A stretch of 45,428 nt of DNA from JAWBSP01 sp964632175. GTDB lineage: Archaea > Hadarchaeota > Hadarchaeia > Hadarchaeales > JAWBSP01. Below, in pieces: positions 16,443 to 24,736 of the stretch (its first letter is position 1; the number at the start of each line of letters is the position of its first letter). A program made the translations under genes and the position numbers. Location of the stretch: positions 1 to 45,428 of the forward strand of contig CAZWBJ010000008.1 in assembly GCA_964632175.1 (NCBI GenBank), written 5' to 3'. The notes under the pieces were generated by a model. The model was not told where the DNA came from. It saw nothing but the letters and a program-made list of their open reading frames with translations, and did not search any database.

Positions 16443-17067
16443 AGTCGGGCCAGTACTTGTCCACGAAAATCAGCTCGGCGTAGGCAGCCTGGTAGAGGAG
16501 GAAATTGGAGAGCCTGTGGTCCCCCCCCGTCCTTATGACCAGATCTAGGGGCCTTCCCACCCAGAGGTGCCTTCTCAGGGCCTCCTCCGTCACCCTCCCC
16601 AGCCTCCCCCTCATGAGGGAGTAGGCCAGAGAACGGACGCTGTGGAGAAGCTCGTCCTGCGCCCCATAAGCCACCAAGATGTTGACGAACCTTTTGGAGT
16701 GGTGCCTCGTGGCGCTCATCAGCTCCCGGATAAGCCTCACCACAGAGTCCGGGAGCCGGTAGTACCTGCCGAACACCCTCACCCTTACCTCATACTCATA
16801 GATTTCCTCACTATCCAGCAGCTTCCTGAAGTAATCCTGCATCAAGCCGTAAAGGCACCTCAGCTCCTGTGGACTCCTTTTCTGAAGGTTCTCGGTGGAG
16901 AGCCCATAAACGGAGAGCTCCCCGATCCTGTCCTCCTCCAAACACCATCTCAGGAACTCCTCCATTACCTGGGCACCCCTCTTGTGTCCCTCCACCGGAG
17001 GGAGGCCGTGAAGCCTGGCCCACCGCCTGTTGCCGTCCGGTATCAGACCCAAGTGAATCCCGCCCAT
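16357..17067 (-). CDS. uppS: cis-prenyltransferase (polyprenyl diphosphate synthase)
   Basis: A 236-residue cis-prenyl chain-elongating enzyme. It would add isopentenyl units to an allylic diphosphate at the membrane surface to make the dolichol-type lipid carrier for glycan assembly. Conserved regions are HLGLIPDGNRRWAR at the N-terminus (catalytic Asp in PDGN), GHKRG, the VYGLSTEN region, and the C-terminal DLVIRTGGDHRLSNFLLYQ and FVDKYWPDF. The frame is open to GTG 17073. ATG 17067 is preferred because AGGTGGAG precedes it and the IPDGN motif then sits at its usual distance. It is divergent from the RPA operon. Confidence 0.93.
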   Translation of the reverse strand: MGGIHLGLIPDGNRRWARLHGLPPVEGHKRGAQVMEEFLRWCLEEDRIGELSVYGLSTENLQKRSPQELRCLYGLMQDYFRKLLDSEEIYEYEVRVRVFGRYYRLPDSVVRLIRELMSATRHHSKRFVNILVAYGAQDELLHSVRSLAYSLMRGRLGRVTEEALRRHLWVGRPLDLVIRTGGDHRLSNFLLYQAAYAELIFVDKYWPDFTREDFQRCLEQFERAQRRMGGDQPEYV

Positions 17068-17120
17068 CTCCACCTTTCACCCACCGTTTTTTAGTTACTT
17101 GCCATCTACTCTCTCTCGAC

Positions 17121-17126
17121 ATTTAA
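17121..17126 (+). promoter_or_regulatory. TATA box of the RPA-RadA operon
   Basis: ATTTAA is centred about 25 bp before ATG 17148, with no Shine-Dalgarno between, as expected for a leaderless archaeal mRNA. Confidence 0.55.
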
Positions 17127-17147
17127 GGCCCCAGAGCTAGAAGCAGG

Positions 17148-19160
17148 ATGAACCCGTTAGAGCAATTGATCCAAGAAACTGTTAGAAAAACCGGACTCAG
17201 TCGCGAGCAGGTCTTTCAGAAGTTCAGGGAAAAGCAAAAAGAAATGTCGGGGATCTTGCCTGACCTGGAGGTGATGAGGATGGTAGCGAAGGAGTTGGAG
17301 AAAAGCAGGAGGCTGAGGATAGAGGATCTCGTCCCAGGTATGTCAGGGGTGGATCTGGTTGCGAGGGTCGAAAGAATTTACGAACCAAAAAAGTTCACCA
17401 TGCGGGGGGGCTCGGAAGGGTACAGGATGAGAATAAAGCTGAGGGATCAAACCGGGGAGATCACAGGTGTGATCTGGGACGATGCACGGGGGGAAAAGAT
17501 AAAGTTGGCCGAGAGCGGCCTTCTGAAGAGCGGGGAGGCGGTGGAGATAAAGAACGCCTACGTCAGGGAGGGACTCAACCGCACCACTGAGCTGGGCATC
17601 AACCTCAGGAGCTCCATATCTGTCCTGCCCCCGACCGATCCCCGGGTAAGGGAGCTTCCCCCGAGGGAGCAGAGGAGGGTGAAGGTAAAGGAGCTGACCG
17701 AGCAGCTGGTGGAGGTGGACATCGTGGGGAGGGTGCTCTCAACCGGGGAGGTGAGATCCTTCGAAAGGGAGGGGGGGAGGCCGGGGAAGAGATCTAGCTT
17801 TGTCCTAGCCGATGAAACCGGAAAGGTGAGGGTGGTCCTGTGGGACGAGAAAGCGGAGGCCGTGAAAGGGCTGAGGAGGGGGGATCTCGTCCTCCTCGAG
17901 AATGCGGTGGTGAGGTGGAGAGAGGGACTCCCAGAGCTTCACGTGAGCCGAGGGAGACTCATACACAACCCCTCCATACCCAACCCTCCACCAGAGCTGA
18001 AAGAGCAGCTGAAAATCGCCGAGTTGGACGGGGGGATGGAAGTTGACATGGTGGCGAAGGTCGGGGGGGTGCGTGGACCGACGGAGTTCAGGAAGAAGGA
18101 TGGGAGCGTGGGCAGGGTCCTGAGCCTCCTCCTCTACGACGAAACCGGGTGGACGCGGGCTAGTCTCTGGGATAAGGCGGCGATGGTGAAGGTTACCGTC
18201 GGAGATATCCTCAGGCTGAAGGGAGCCAAAACGAAGGTCAACCGCCAGACGGAAAGGGTGGAGCTGAGCGTGGAAGATCCTCACCAAATCGAGGTGAATC
18301 CTTTAGGGGTAGGGGTACCGGAACCCAAACCCCGGAAGGTGAAAATCGCCGAGCTCACACCGGATGAGGACTTCCTAGAGATAGTGGGCCGGGTGGTAGA
18401 GAGGGGCGAACTTAGAGAGTTCAGGGGTAGCAGGGTGATGAGCGTGACCTTGGGAGATGAAACGGGATGTGTGAGGGCAAGTCTCTGGGATGAGCACGCA
18501 GAGAGGGGCTCGGAGGTGAAAATCGGCCAAGTGCTGAGGCTCGTGAATGCCCAGGCCACTACCTTCAGGGATCAGATAGAGCTGAGGTTGGGGAGGTTCG
18601 GGAAACTGGAGATAGATCCGCCTCTCACCGAGCCCCTGCCGGAGGTGGAGGTCCTGAGGATGGCCTTCCGAGAGCCCAAGGAACTTCCAATCGAAGAGCT
18701 TCAACCGAAAATGAGAGCGAAAATAAGGGCAACGGTGACCCAGGCACTTAAGAGGAGGCCGCTCTTCGACACCTGCCCAGAGTGCGGAAGGAGTTTAGGG
18801 ACCGTGGATCACACACCCTACTGCCAGGAATGTGGGAAGGAGGTGACCCCCGTCCACAGGGCTGTGCTCAATCTCGTGCTCGACGACGGGACCGCCACGG
18901 TGAGAGGGGTGTTCTTCGGGAGCGTGGCGGAGCGCGTGGTGGGCCTGAGCGCAACGGAAATCGCTCGGCTTCTCTCCACCAAACCCCTACCTGAGTTCTA
19001 CCAAGAATTGAGGCTGGAGGGAAGGGAACTTTTGCTTACGGGAGTGGCGAGGGAGGATAGGATGAACCCCGGGCAGCTAGAGTTCATGGTGGAGGGGGTG
19101 GATCATCCCGATTTCGTTAGGGAGGCGGAGGAGCTCCTTAAGGAGGTGAGGAGAGAATGA
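17148..19160 (+). CDS. replication protein A, multi-OB-fold ssDNA-binding protein
   Basis: A 670-residue single-stranded-DNA-binding protein. After a ~60-residue helical N-terminus come four similar OB folds (about 66-165, 180-285, 290-390, 400-495), each with the VxLxDETGxVRxxLWD strand pair. A C-terminal OB fold with an inserted C4 zinc finger (CPECG near 544, CQECG near 562) resembles eukaryotic RPA70 domain C and euryarchaeal RPA41. It protects ssDNA in replication, recombination and repair. Its stop overlaps the RadA start (ATGA), so binding protein and recombinase are made together. Confidence 0.93.
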   Translation: MNPLEQLIQETVRKTGLSREQVFQKFREKQKEMSGILPDLEVMRMVAKELEKSRRLRIEDLVPGMSGVDLVARVERIYEPKKFTMRGGSEGYRMRIKLRDQTGEITGVIWDDARGEKIKLAESGLLKSGEAVEIKNAYVREGLNRTTELGINLRSSISVLPPTDPRVRELPPREQRRVKVKELTEQLVEVDIVGRVLSTGEVRSFEREGGRPGKRSSFVLADETGKVRVVLWDEKAEAVKGLRRGDLVLLENAVVRWREGLPELHVSRGRLIHNPSIPNPPPELKEQLKIAELDGGMEVDMVAKVGGVRGPTEFRKKDGSVGRVLSLLLYDETGWTRASLWDKAAMVKVTVGDILRLKGAKTKVNRQTERVELSVEDPHQIEVNPLGVGVPEPKPRKVKIAELTPDEDFLEIVGRVVERGELREFRGSRVMSVTLGDETGCVRASLWDEHAERGSEVKIGQVLRLVNAQATTFRDQIELRLGRFGKLEIDPPLTEPLPEVEVLRMAFREPKELPIEELQPKMRAKIRATVTQALKRRPLFDTCPECGRSLGTVDHTPYCQECGKEVTPVHRAVLNLVLDDGTATVRGVFFGSVAERVVGLSATEIARLLSTKPLPEFYQELRLEGRELLLTGVAREDRMNPGQLEFMVEGVDHPDFVREAEELLKEVRRE

Positions 19161-20146
19161 TGGAAGAAATAGAAGAGAAAAAGAGCGAGGAGCTGGAGAA
19201 GGAGAAAGCCGAACTCATGGAGCTCAAGGGGGTGGGAGAAAAAATAGCACTGAAACTTGCAGAGGCTGGCTACACCATCCAGTCGCTGGCCGTGGCCGTC
19301 CCCGCCGAGGTGTCGGAGGCCGTCGAAATCTCGGAAGTCACTGCGAGAAAAATCATTCAGGAGGCGAAGAAGAGGGTGAAGATAGGGGCCCTCGCCACTG
19401 CGGATGTGCTTCTGGAACAGAGGAAAAAGGTGGGACGCATCACCACGGGAAGCGCGAGCCTAGATGATCTCCTTCAAGGGGGGATTGAAACCCAAGCCAC
19501 CACTGAGCTGTTTGGAGAATACGGAACGGGCAAATCCCAGCTTGCCCACCAGCTCTGCGTGAACGTTCAGCTCCCCCCCGAGAGAGGGGGGCTGGAGGGG
19601 ACGGCGCTCTTCATTGACACCGAGGGGACCTTCCGGCCAGAGCGGATAGTGGAGATGGCCTCCGCGCTGGGATTAGATGTGAACAGGGTCCTCCGAAACA
19701 TCGGGGTTTACAGGGTCTATACCGTGGAGGATCAGATGCTGGCGGCGGAGAAGGCGGAGGAGGAAGTCGACAGAAGGGGGGTCAGATTGCTGGTGGTGGA
19801 TTCCCTCACCTCCCTCTTCAGGGCGGAATACCTAGGGAGGGAGCTGCTGGCTTCGAGGCAGCAGAAGATAGCTAGGCACGTGCATATGCTGAACAAGCTG
19901 GCCTGCCTCAAGGATATTGCCGTGGTGGTCACCAATCAGGTGATGGCGAGACCGGACATGTTCTTCGGCGATCCCACCAGACCGGTAGGGGGGCACGTAG
20001 TTGGACACAGCATGACCACTAGGATCTATCTGAGGAAGAGCAAGGGCGCCGTGAGGGTGGCGAGGGTGGTCGACAGCCCCGTGCTGCCGGAAATGGAGCG
20101 GCCCTTCTGCATCAGCCGAGAGGGTATAAGAGACCTCCCAGCTTGA
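19157..20146 (+). CDS. radA: DNA repair and recombination protein RadA
   Basis: A 329-residue archaeal RecA/Rad51-family recombinase. A helix-hairpin-helix N-terminal domain (about 19-75, LKGVGEKIALKLAEAG) is followed by the ATPase core with Walker A GEYGTGKS (120-127), the FIDTEGTFRPERI segment, Walker B LLVVDSLTSLFR, and loop 2 near NQVMARPD. It forms filaments on ssDNA and catalyses strand exchange. ATG 19157 and ATG 19160 are both possible. The gene overlaps RPA upstream and the phosphoesterase downstream. Length is normal for the family and no intein is present. Confidence 0.97.
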   Translation: MMEEIEEKKSEELEKEKAELMELKGVGEKIALKLAEAGYTIQSLAVAVPAEVSEAVEISEVTARKIIQEAKKRVKIGALATADVLLEQRKKVGRITTGSASLDDLLQGGIETQATTELFGEYGTGKSQLAHQLCVNVQLPPERGGLEGTALFIDTEGTFRPERIVEMASALGLDVNRVLRNIGVYRVYTVEDQMLAAEKAEEEVDRRGVRLLVVDSLTSLFRAEYLGRELLASRQQKIARHVHMLNKLACLKDIAVVVTNQVMARPDMFFGDPTRPVGGHVVGHSMTTRIYLRKSKGAVRVARVVDSPVLPEMERPFCISREGIRDLPA

Positions 20147-20832
20147 GGGTTGCGGTCCTTTCAGACATCCACTCCAACCTGACTGCCCTGAAGGCCGTTC
20201 TGGACGACCTTCCAAAAGTTGATGAGATTCTCTGTCTGGGAGACCTAGTGGGGTACGCGGCCGAGCCGAACGAGGTGGTGGAACTCGTGAGGGGGAGGGG
20301 TATCAGGTGCGTGATGGGAAACCATGACTACGCTGCGGTGACAGGAGATGTGCGCGGTTTAAACGAGCTGGCGGCGGAGGCGGCCCTCTGGACCCACCGA
20401 AACCTGAAGGAAGGAAATCGCCGCTTTCTCCGGTCCCTGCCACTGGAGGCGAGGCTGAAGCTATCGGGCAAGACCCTTTGCCTCGTACACGGGAGCCCCA
20501 GGGATCCACTCTGGGAATACGTGTTCCCCGACCTCCCCAACTCCTCCCTTTTGGAAATAGTGAAAGGGGTAGAGGCCGACCTCTCCCTTTTGGGTCACAC
20601 CCATGTCCCGATGGAGCGCAAAATTTTCGGAAAACTTGTGCTTAACCCCGGAGGGGTGGGGCAGCCCAGAGACCTCGACCCCAGAGCCAGCTACATGATT
20701 TTAGAGCTGGATGGGGAGGAGCCTGCTGTCCAAATCAGAAGAGTGGAGTACGATATCGACCTAGCGGCTAAGAAAATTCGGGAGGCTGGACTGCCGGAGG
20801 AACTGGCGGCGAGACTATACTTCGGCTGGTGA
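20143..20832 (+). CDS. calcineurin-like metallophosphoesterase
   Basis: A 229-residue metallophosphoesterase of the YfcE/MJ0936-like type. All metal-binding motifs are present: SDIHSN (8-13), GDLVG, GNHD, LVHGSP and GHTHVP. Relatives hydrolyse phosphodiesters or cyclic nucleotides with two metal ions. The start is TTG 20143, overlapping the RadA TGA, with the SDIH motif at its normal distance from the N-terminus. As third gene of the RPA-RadA operon it may act in DNA processing, but the family is too broad to be sure. Confidence 0.9.
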   Translation: MRVAVLSDIHSNLTALKAVLDDLPKVDEILCLGDLVGYAAEPNEVVELVRGRGIRCVMGNHDYAAVTGDVRGLNELAAEAALWTHRNLKEGNRRFLRSLPLEARLKLSGKTLCLVHGSPRDPLWEYVFPDLPNSSLLEIVKGVEADLSLLGHTHVPMERKIFGKLVLNPGGVGQPRDLDPRASYMILELDGEEPAVQIRRVEYDIDLAAKKIREAGLPEELAARLYFGW

Positions 20833-20835
20833 CGC

Positions 20836-21171
20836 TCAGCTAACCGAACCGGGTGGTGGTCCCTGCGGCGCCGCGGGCTGGGCGGGAGCAGGAGATGGAG
20901 GGGCGAGAGGTGACCTACTCTTCATCTCAAGGATGGTCAGAACTCTCTCGCTGACTATCATGAACTCCCTCACGGCGAGAACCGAGGTGTAAGGGAGCAG
21001 GAGCTGGCCCTTGTCCCGGGGGAGGTTCCTGAAGGTTTCCCCGCTCACCGGTTTGACGCAGACGGACACGATTTTCCCGGAAGTTTCATCCACCAGCAAA
21101 TCCTCCACCCTCCCCACCTCCAAGCCTCTATCCGTGATGACTTTCATACCCTGCAACTGTTTCATCAGCAT
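20836..21171 (-). CDS. PRC-barrel domain protein
   Basis: A 111-residue protein with a PRC-barrel domain in residues 1-80 (GMKVITDRGLEVGRVEDLLVDETSGKIV and a conserved LLLPYTSVLAVREFMIV) and a flexible Pro/Ala-rich tail of ~30 residues. PRC-barrels are small protein-protein adaptors in RNA metabolism, photosynthetic reaction centres and archaeal cell division (CdpB proteins). ATG 21171 is chosen because GGGGGGAG lies 6 nt upstream; TTG 21177 and ATG 21165 are alternatives. It follows CDC48 by 20 bp on the same strand, so a functional link to the unfoldase is plausible. Confidence 0.8.
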   Translation of the reverse strand: MLMKQLQGMKVITDRGLEVGRVEDLLVDETSGKIVSVCVKPVSGETFRNLPRDKGQLLLPYTSVLAVREFMIVSERVLTILEMKSRSPLAPPSPAPAQPAAPQGPPPGSVS

Positions 21172-21191
21172 TCTCAACTCCCCCCTTGCTT

Positions 21192-23447
21192 TTAATAATG
21201 CATCCCGGTTTCTTTTTTCGCCCTGACAGCAAAACTCTCGTAAGAAGTGAGCACGTCGGGCGTGAGGGAGGGTGTCACCTTCTTCCTGGCCTCCTGGAAG
21301 TGCTCGAGCTTGACCTCCTTGCTCTTGAGATCCTTCCTGAGCGCAAGCATGGCTGCCTCCCTGCAGAGGGCCGCGATGTCTGCCCCTGAATAACCTTCCA
21401 GCTGCTTGGCCAGAGAGGGGAGGTCGACATCCTTCGCCAGCGGCATGCCCTTGGTGTGGATCTTCAGGATTTCCAGCCTTCCCTTCTCGTCGGGAGGGGG
21501 CACGTAAATTAGCCGGTCGAACCTCCCGGGCCTGAGGAGGGCGGGATCAACCAAGTCGGGACGGTTGGTCGCACCTATAACCACCACCTTCCCCAATCGC
21601 TCTATTCCATCCATCTCTGTTAGGAATTGGCTGATTACCCTGTCAGTCACACCTGTGTCCCCATACCCCATACCCCTCGCAGGGCACAGAGAATCGATTT
21701 CATCGAAGAAGACAATACATGGCGCCGCAGTTTTGGCTTTCCGGAAGGTTTCTCGCACACCTCGCTCAGATTCCCCCACCCATTTCGACATGAGTTCTGG
21801 GCCCTTGACGGCTATGAAGTTGGCCTCGCTCTCCGTTGCCACCGCTTTGGCCAGCAGGGTCTTTCCAGTCCCAGGGGGCCCGTAAAGTAGGATACCCTTC
21901 GGTGGCTCTATTCCCATGCGCTGGAAGACCTCAGGATACTTAAGCGGCCACTCAACCGCCTCCCTGAGTTCCTGCTTCACGCTCTCCAAGTCGCCTATGT
22001 CCTCCCACTTCACCTTCGGAACCTCGATGAGAACCTCTCTCATGGCACTCGGCTGAACCACTTTTAGCGCGTTTTCGAAGTCCTCCTTGGTCACCTTTAA
22101 CTCCTCAAGGATCTCCGGCGGAATTCTGGCCTCCTCCAACTTTATCTTCGGCAGGATTCTCCTCAAGGAACTCATGGCTGCCTCCTTACACAGGGCTTCC
22201 AGATCGGCGCCGACAAATCCATGAGTTATGTCGGCAATCCTATCCAAGTCCACATCCTTGGCCAGCGGCATCCCGCGTGTGTGAATTTGAAGAATCTCTT
22301 TCCTGCCATCCCTGTCGGGAACCCCTATTTCGATTTCCCTGTCAAAGCGACCGGGACGACGTAGAGCGGGATCGAGGGCATTTGGCCTGTTTGTGGCCGC
22401 GATGACTATCACCTTCCCCCTTGACTTCAACCCATCCATGAGAGTGCAGAGCTGAGCAACGAGGCGGCGCTCCACCTCCCCCGTCACCTCCTCGCGCTTG
22501 GGCGCTATCGCGTCTATCTCGTCGATGAAAACGATGGCAGGAGCACTCTTCTCCGCCTGCTCGAAGATCTCGCGAAGTCGGGCTTCCGATTCCCCATAAA
22601 ATTTGCTCATCACCTCTGGACCGTTGATGGCAAGGAAGTTCGCGCCCGACTCGTTCGCCACCGCCTTGGCTATTAGGGTTTTTCCCGTCCCTGGTGGGCC
22701 GTGAAGCAGGACGCCCTTGGGTGGCTCCACGCCCAATCTCGTAAAGAGCTCTGGATGTTTGAGCGGTAGCTCTATCATTTCCCTTACCCTTTGCAGCTGC
22801 TCCTTCAGCCCACCGATGTCCTCGTAAGTCACTGTGGGGACCCTAACTTTCTCCACCTCCACGGCCTGCGGTAGGACATTGACCTTGGTGGCATCGGTCA
22901 CTAGGACCACGCCCGAGGGAGAGGTGTTCACCACCGTAAACTTCAGCTCCCCGAGACCGAAGGGTGTGGCCCGCTCGAAGAAGGAGAAGAAGGGAGCTAG
23001 GAAAGAGTCCTCGCTGAATCCGACGGAGGAGGGTGGGATGGGGCTAAGCAAGTCCCCTTTTACCAGCGGTCTCCCCAGCAGGTTTCTCTTCAACAGCTCC
23101 CCCTGAACCTGCAGTTCCACCCCTGGCTCGGCGGGGGCGAGGGTCACACTAGAGGCCTCCTTCACCTGCGCCTTCCTGACCTTCACCTTCTCCCCAACGG
23201 AGGTTCCCGCATTCTTCCGAATCAGCCCGTCGATCCTTATTATGTCGATGCCCCTATCCTGCGGTGAGGCCCTCATGACGATGGCCGCGGTTAGCCTCCC
23301 CCCCTCGATCTCGATGAGATCCCCTGGCTTCAAATTTAACTTTTCCATAACTTGTTCCGGGATTCTAGCGAGGCCCCTGTTCACATCGGGCTGGTGGTGA
23401 TTCTCCGCAACCGTCAGTTCCACTTCCTTCTTTTCCTCCTTCTTCAT
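21192..23447 (-). CDS. CDC48/VCP-type AAA ATPase
   Basis: A 751-residue hexameric unfoldase that extracts and unfolds proteins, probably for the proteasome. The N-domain (1-190) has the double-psi barrel start. Two AAA modules follow: D1 with Walker A GPPGTGKT near 250 and FIDEIDAIAPKR, and D2 with GPPGTGKT near 525 and FFDEIDSLCPARG. Each carries the arginine-finger segment (RRPGRFDR, LRPGRFDR). The C-terminus ends GMHY rather than a classical HbYX proteasome-docking motif. It starts at ATG 23447 with GGTGG just upstream and overlaps the small upstream ORF as ATGA. Confidence 0.96.
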   Translation of the reverse strand: MKKEEKKEVELTVAENHHQPDVNRGLARIPEQVMEKLNLKPGDLIEIEGGRLTAAIVMRASPQDRGIDIIRIDGLIRKNAGTSVGEKVKVRKAQVKEASSVTLAPAEPGVELQVQGELLKRNLLGRPLVKGDLLSPIPPSSVGFSEDSFLAPFFSFFERATPFGLGELKFTVVNTSPSGVVLVTDATKVNVLPQAVEVEKVRVPTVTYEDIGGLKEQLQRVREMIELPLKHPELFTRLGVEPPKGVLLHGPPGTGKTLIAKAVANESGANFLAINGPEVMSKFYGESEARLREIFEQAEKSAPAIVFIDEIDAIAPKREEVTGEVERRLVAQLCTLMDGLKSRGKVIVIAATNRPNALDPALRRPGRFDREIEIGVPDRDGRKEILQIHTRGMPLAKDVDLDRIADITHGFVGADLEALCKEAAMSSLRRILPKIKLEEARIPPEILEELKVTKEDFENALKVVQPSAMREVLIEVPKVKWEDIGDLESVKQELREAVEWPLKYPEVFQRMGIEPPKGILLYGPPGTGKTLLAKAVATESEANFIAVKGPELMSKWVGESERGVRETFRKAKTAAPCIVFFDEIDSLCPARGMGYGDTGVTDRVISQFLTEMDGIERLGKVVVIGATNRPDLVDPALLRPGRFDRLIYVPPPDEKGRLEILKIHTKGMPLAKDVDLPSLAKQLEGYSGADIAALCREAAMLALRKDLKSKEVKLEHFQEARKKVTPSLTPDVLTSYESFAVRAKKETGMHY

Positions 23448-23599
23448 CTCTCTTCCACCTCGGCAACTCTAAATTTAACCCACTCCAAAATTTTCTCGAA
23501 CTCCCTAAAAACTCTCTCCACGAACTCCACATACTCCTCCTCGATGAGGAGAGCGCTCCGGTTCACGAACTTCCAGCTGTCGCTCGGTAGCTGATCCAA
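23444..23599 (-). CDS. small helical protein upstream of CDC48
   Basis: An open frame ending in an ATGA overlap with the CDC48 start. The likely product is 51 residues from TTG 23599; an upstream TTG at 23653 would give 69. It has a basic start followed by a long charged amphipathic helix (EEEYVEFVERVFREFEKILEWVKFRVAEVEER). Coupling to CDC48 and the clean coding-like composition argue that it is real. A TATA-like CTATAATAA lies at 23635-23643. It could be a CDC48 adaptor, but I do not recognise the family. Confidence 0.5.
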   Translation of the reverse strand: MDQLPSDSWKFVNRSALLIEEEYVEFVERVFREFEKILEWVKFRVAEVEER

Positions 23600-23677
23600 A
23601 ATTCCAGGAGAATGACGCCTGCCCTCCTTATTGCTATAATAACAACGGTACAAAAGCTTTGTTGTATTGATAACAAT

Positions 23678-24682
23678 CTAAAAGTCGAACCTCGGTCCTC
23701 TCCTCGCAGATTTTACCCTCTCGAAAAGTGCATGCGCCACCAAAGGCAGGGCGATGGTCGCGTCGCAATAGCAAGTGATTTTCTTCCCTGTCGGTGAAGT
23801 CTTTCCCCAACTAACCGCCTCCTCAAGCGTGCACCCGCTCAGCCCTCCCCACTGGGGAGAATCCGTGGTTATCTGGATGGCATATTCGTGGGGTATCGGT
23901 TGATCCCATCCTTTTACCAAATCTCTCGCCACCGCCACCAGCTGGACGAGATCCTTGGGTACACCTCCGCCGATGTATATGACTCCGGTCCTGCGATCCT
24001 TACACAAATTCAGGAGATCCCTGAAGTCCTCGGCCTGATCGAGTCGGATACACTTATTCTTCTTGTGCAAGGCGTGAATGAAGGCAATCCCGTATCCGCT
24101 GTCCACAAGGGCCGGAGAGTAGATGGGGACCCCATGCTGGTAGGCGGTCGAGACGATGCACTTTATATTCCTCTCCGCCAGCCACTTTCCGAAAAGCCAG
24201 AGGAACTCCCTAGAGGAGTATACTTTGTTATCGTCCAGCTCCATCACAAATTCTGAAATCTTCTCCTCCATCCTGCGATACTCATATTCGTCAGCGAAGA
24301 CATCGTAGAACCTGTCGATCTTGTGCCTCAGAAGGTCCTCGTCGTTGACTAAGTGGCTACCCTTCCAGTAGGTTCCTCCCAGAGCCTCGTATAAGTCCTC
24401 CGAGATGTTGGCACCCGTTGAGACAAGCACATCGATGAACCGCTGCTCTATAAGCCAGCAGATGATCTTCCACATTCCGGTCGTGCTCAGGGAGCCTGTA
24501 AGGCCCATAATGATGGTGAGGTCGGGATCCCTGATCATCTCCTCCCAAACCTCCACCACTTCCCCCAGCTTCCTCCCCTGAAAGCCGGTCTGGCTCATTT
24601 CACGAAGGAGCTGAGAGATGCTCTTCGGCCCTACCTCGATGGGCACCTCCTTCTCCCGGAAATATGGAGTCTCACGTTTCAT
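23678..24682 (-). CDS. dys: deoxyhypusine synthase
   Basis: A 334-residue enzyme that transfers the aminobutyl group of spermidine to a lysine of translation factor aIF5A, the first step of hypusine formation. Diagnostic regions are MGLTGSLSTTGMW (NAD-binding, near 60), VSTGANISEDL, the HGVPIYSPALVDSGYG stretch, and TTDSPQWGGLSGCTLEEAVSWGK, whose final Lys is the catalytic residue. Homospermidine synthase-like paralogues look similar, but the complete SWGK motif favours true synthase activity. It starts at ATG 24682, divergent from the GH31 gene. Confidence 0.93.
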   Translation of the reverse strand: MKRETPYFREKEVPIEVGPKSISQLLREMSQTGFQGRKLGEVVEVWEEMIRDPDLTIIMGLTGSLSTTGMWKIICWLIEQRFIDVLVSTGANISEDLYEALGGTYWKGSHLVNDEDLLRHKIDRFYDVFADEYEYRRMEEKISEFVMELDDNKVYSSREFLWLFGKWLAERNIKCIVSTAYQHGVPIYSPALVDSGYGIAFIHALHKKNKCIRLDQAEDFRDLLNLCKDRRTGVIYIGGGVPKDLVQLVAVARDLVKGWDQPIPHEYAIQITTDSPQWGGLSGCTLEEAVSWGKTSPTGKKITCYCDATIALPLVAHALFERVKSARRGPRFDF

Positions 24683-24707
24683 TTTAATTCTCTTGTTGGT
24701 GGCTCCG

Positions 24708-24715
24708 TTATTTAT
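24708..24715 (+). promoter_or_regulatory. TATA box of the GH31 gene
   Basis: TTATTTAT is centred about 25 bp before ATG 24737. This supports ATG 24737 over the TTG at 24719 and a leaderless transcript. Confidence 0.55.
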
Positions 24716-24736
24716 GTCTTGTGCTGGCAGAAGCTA

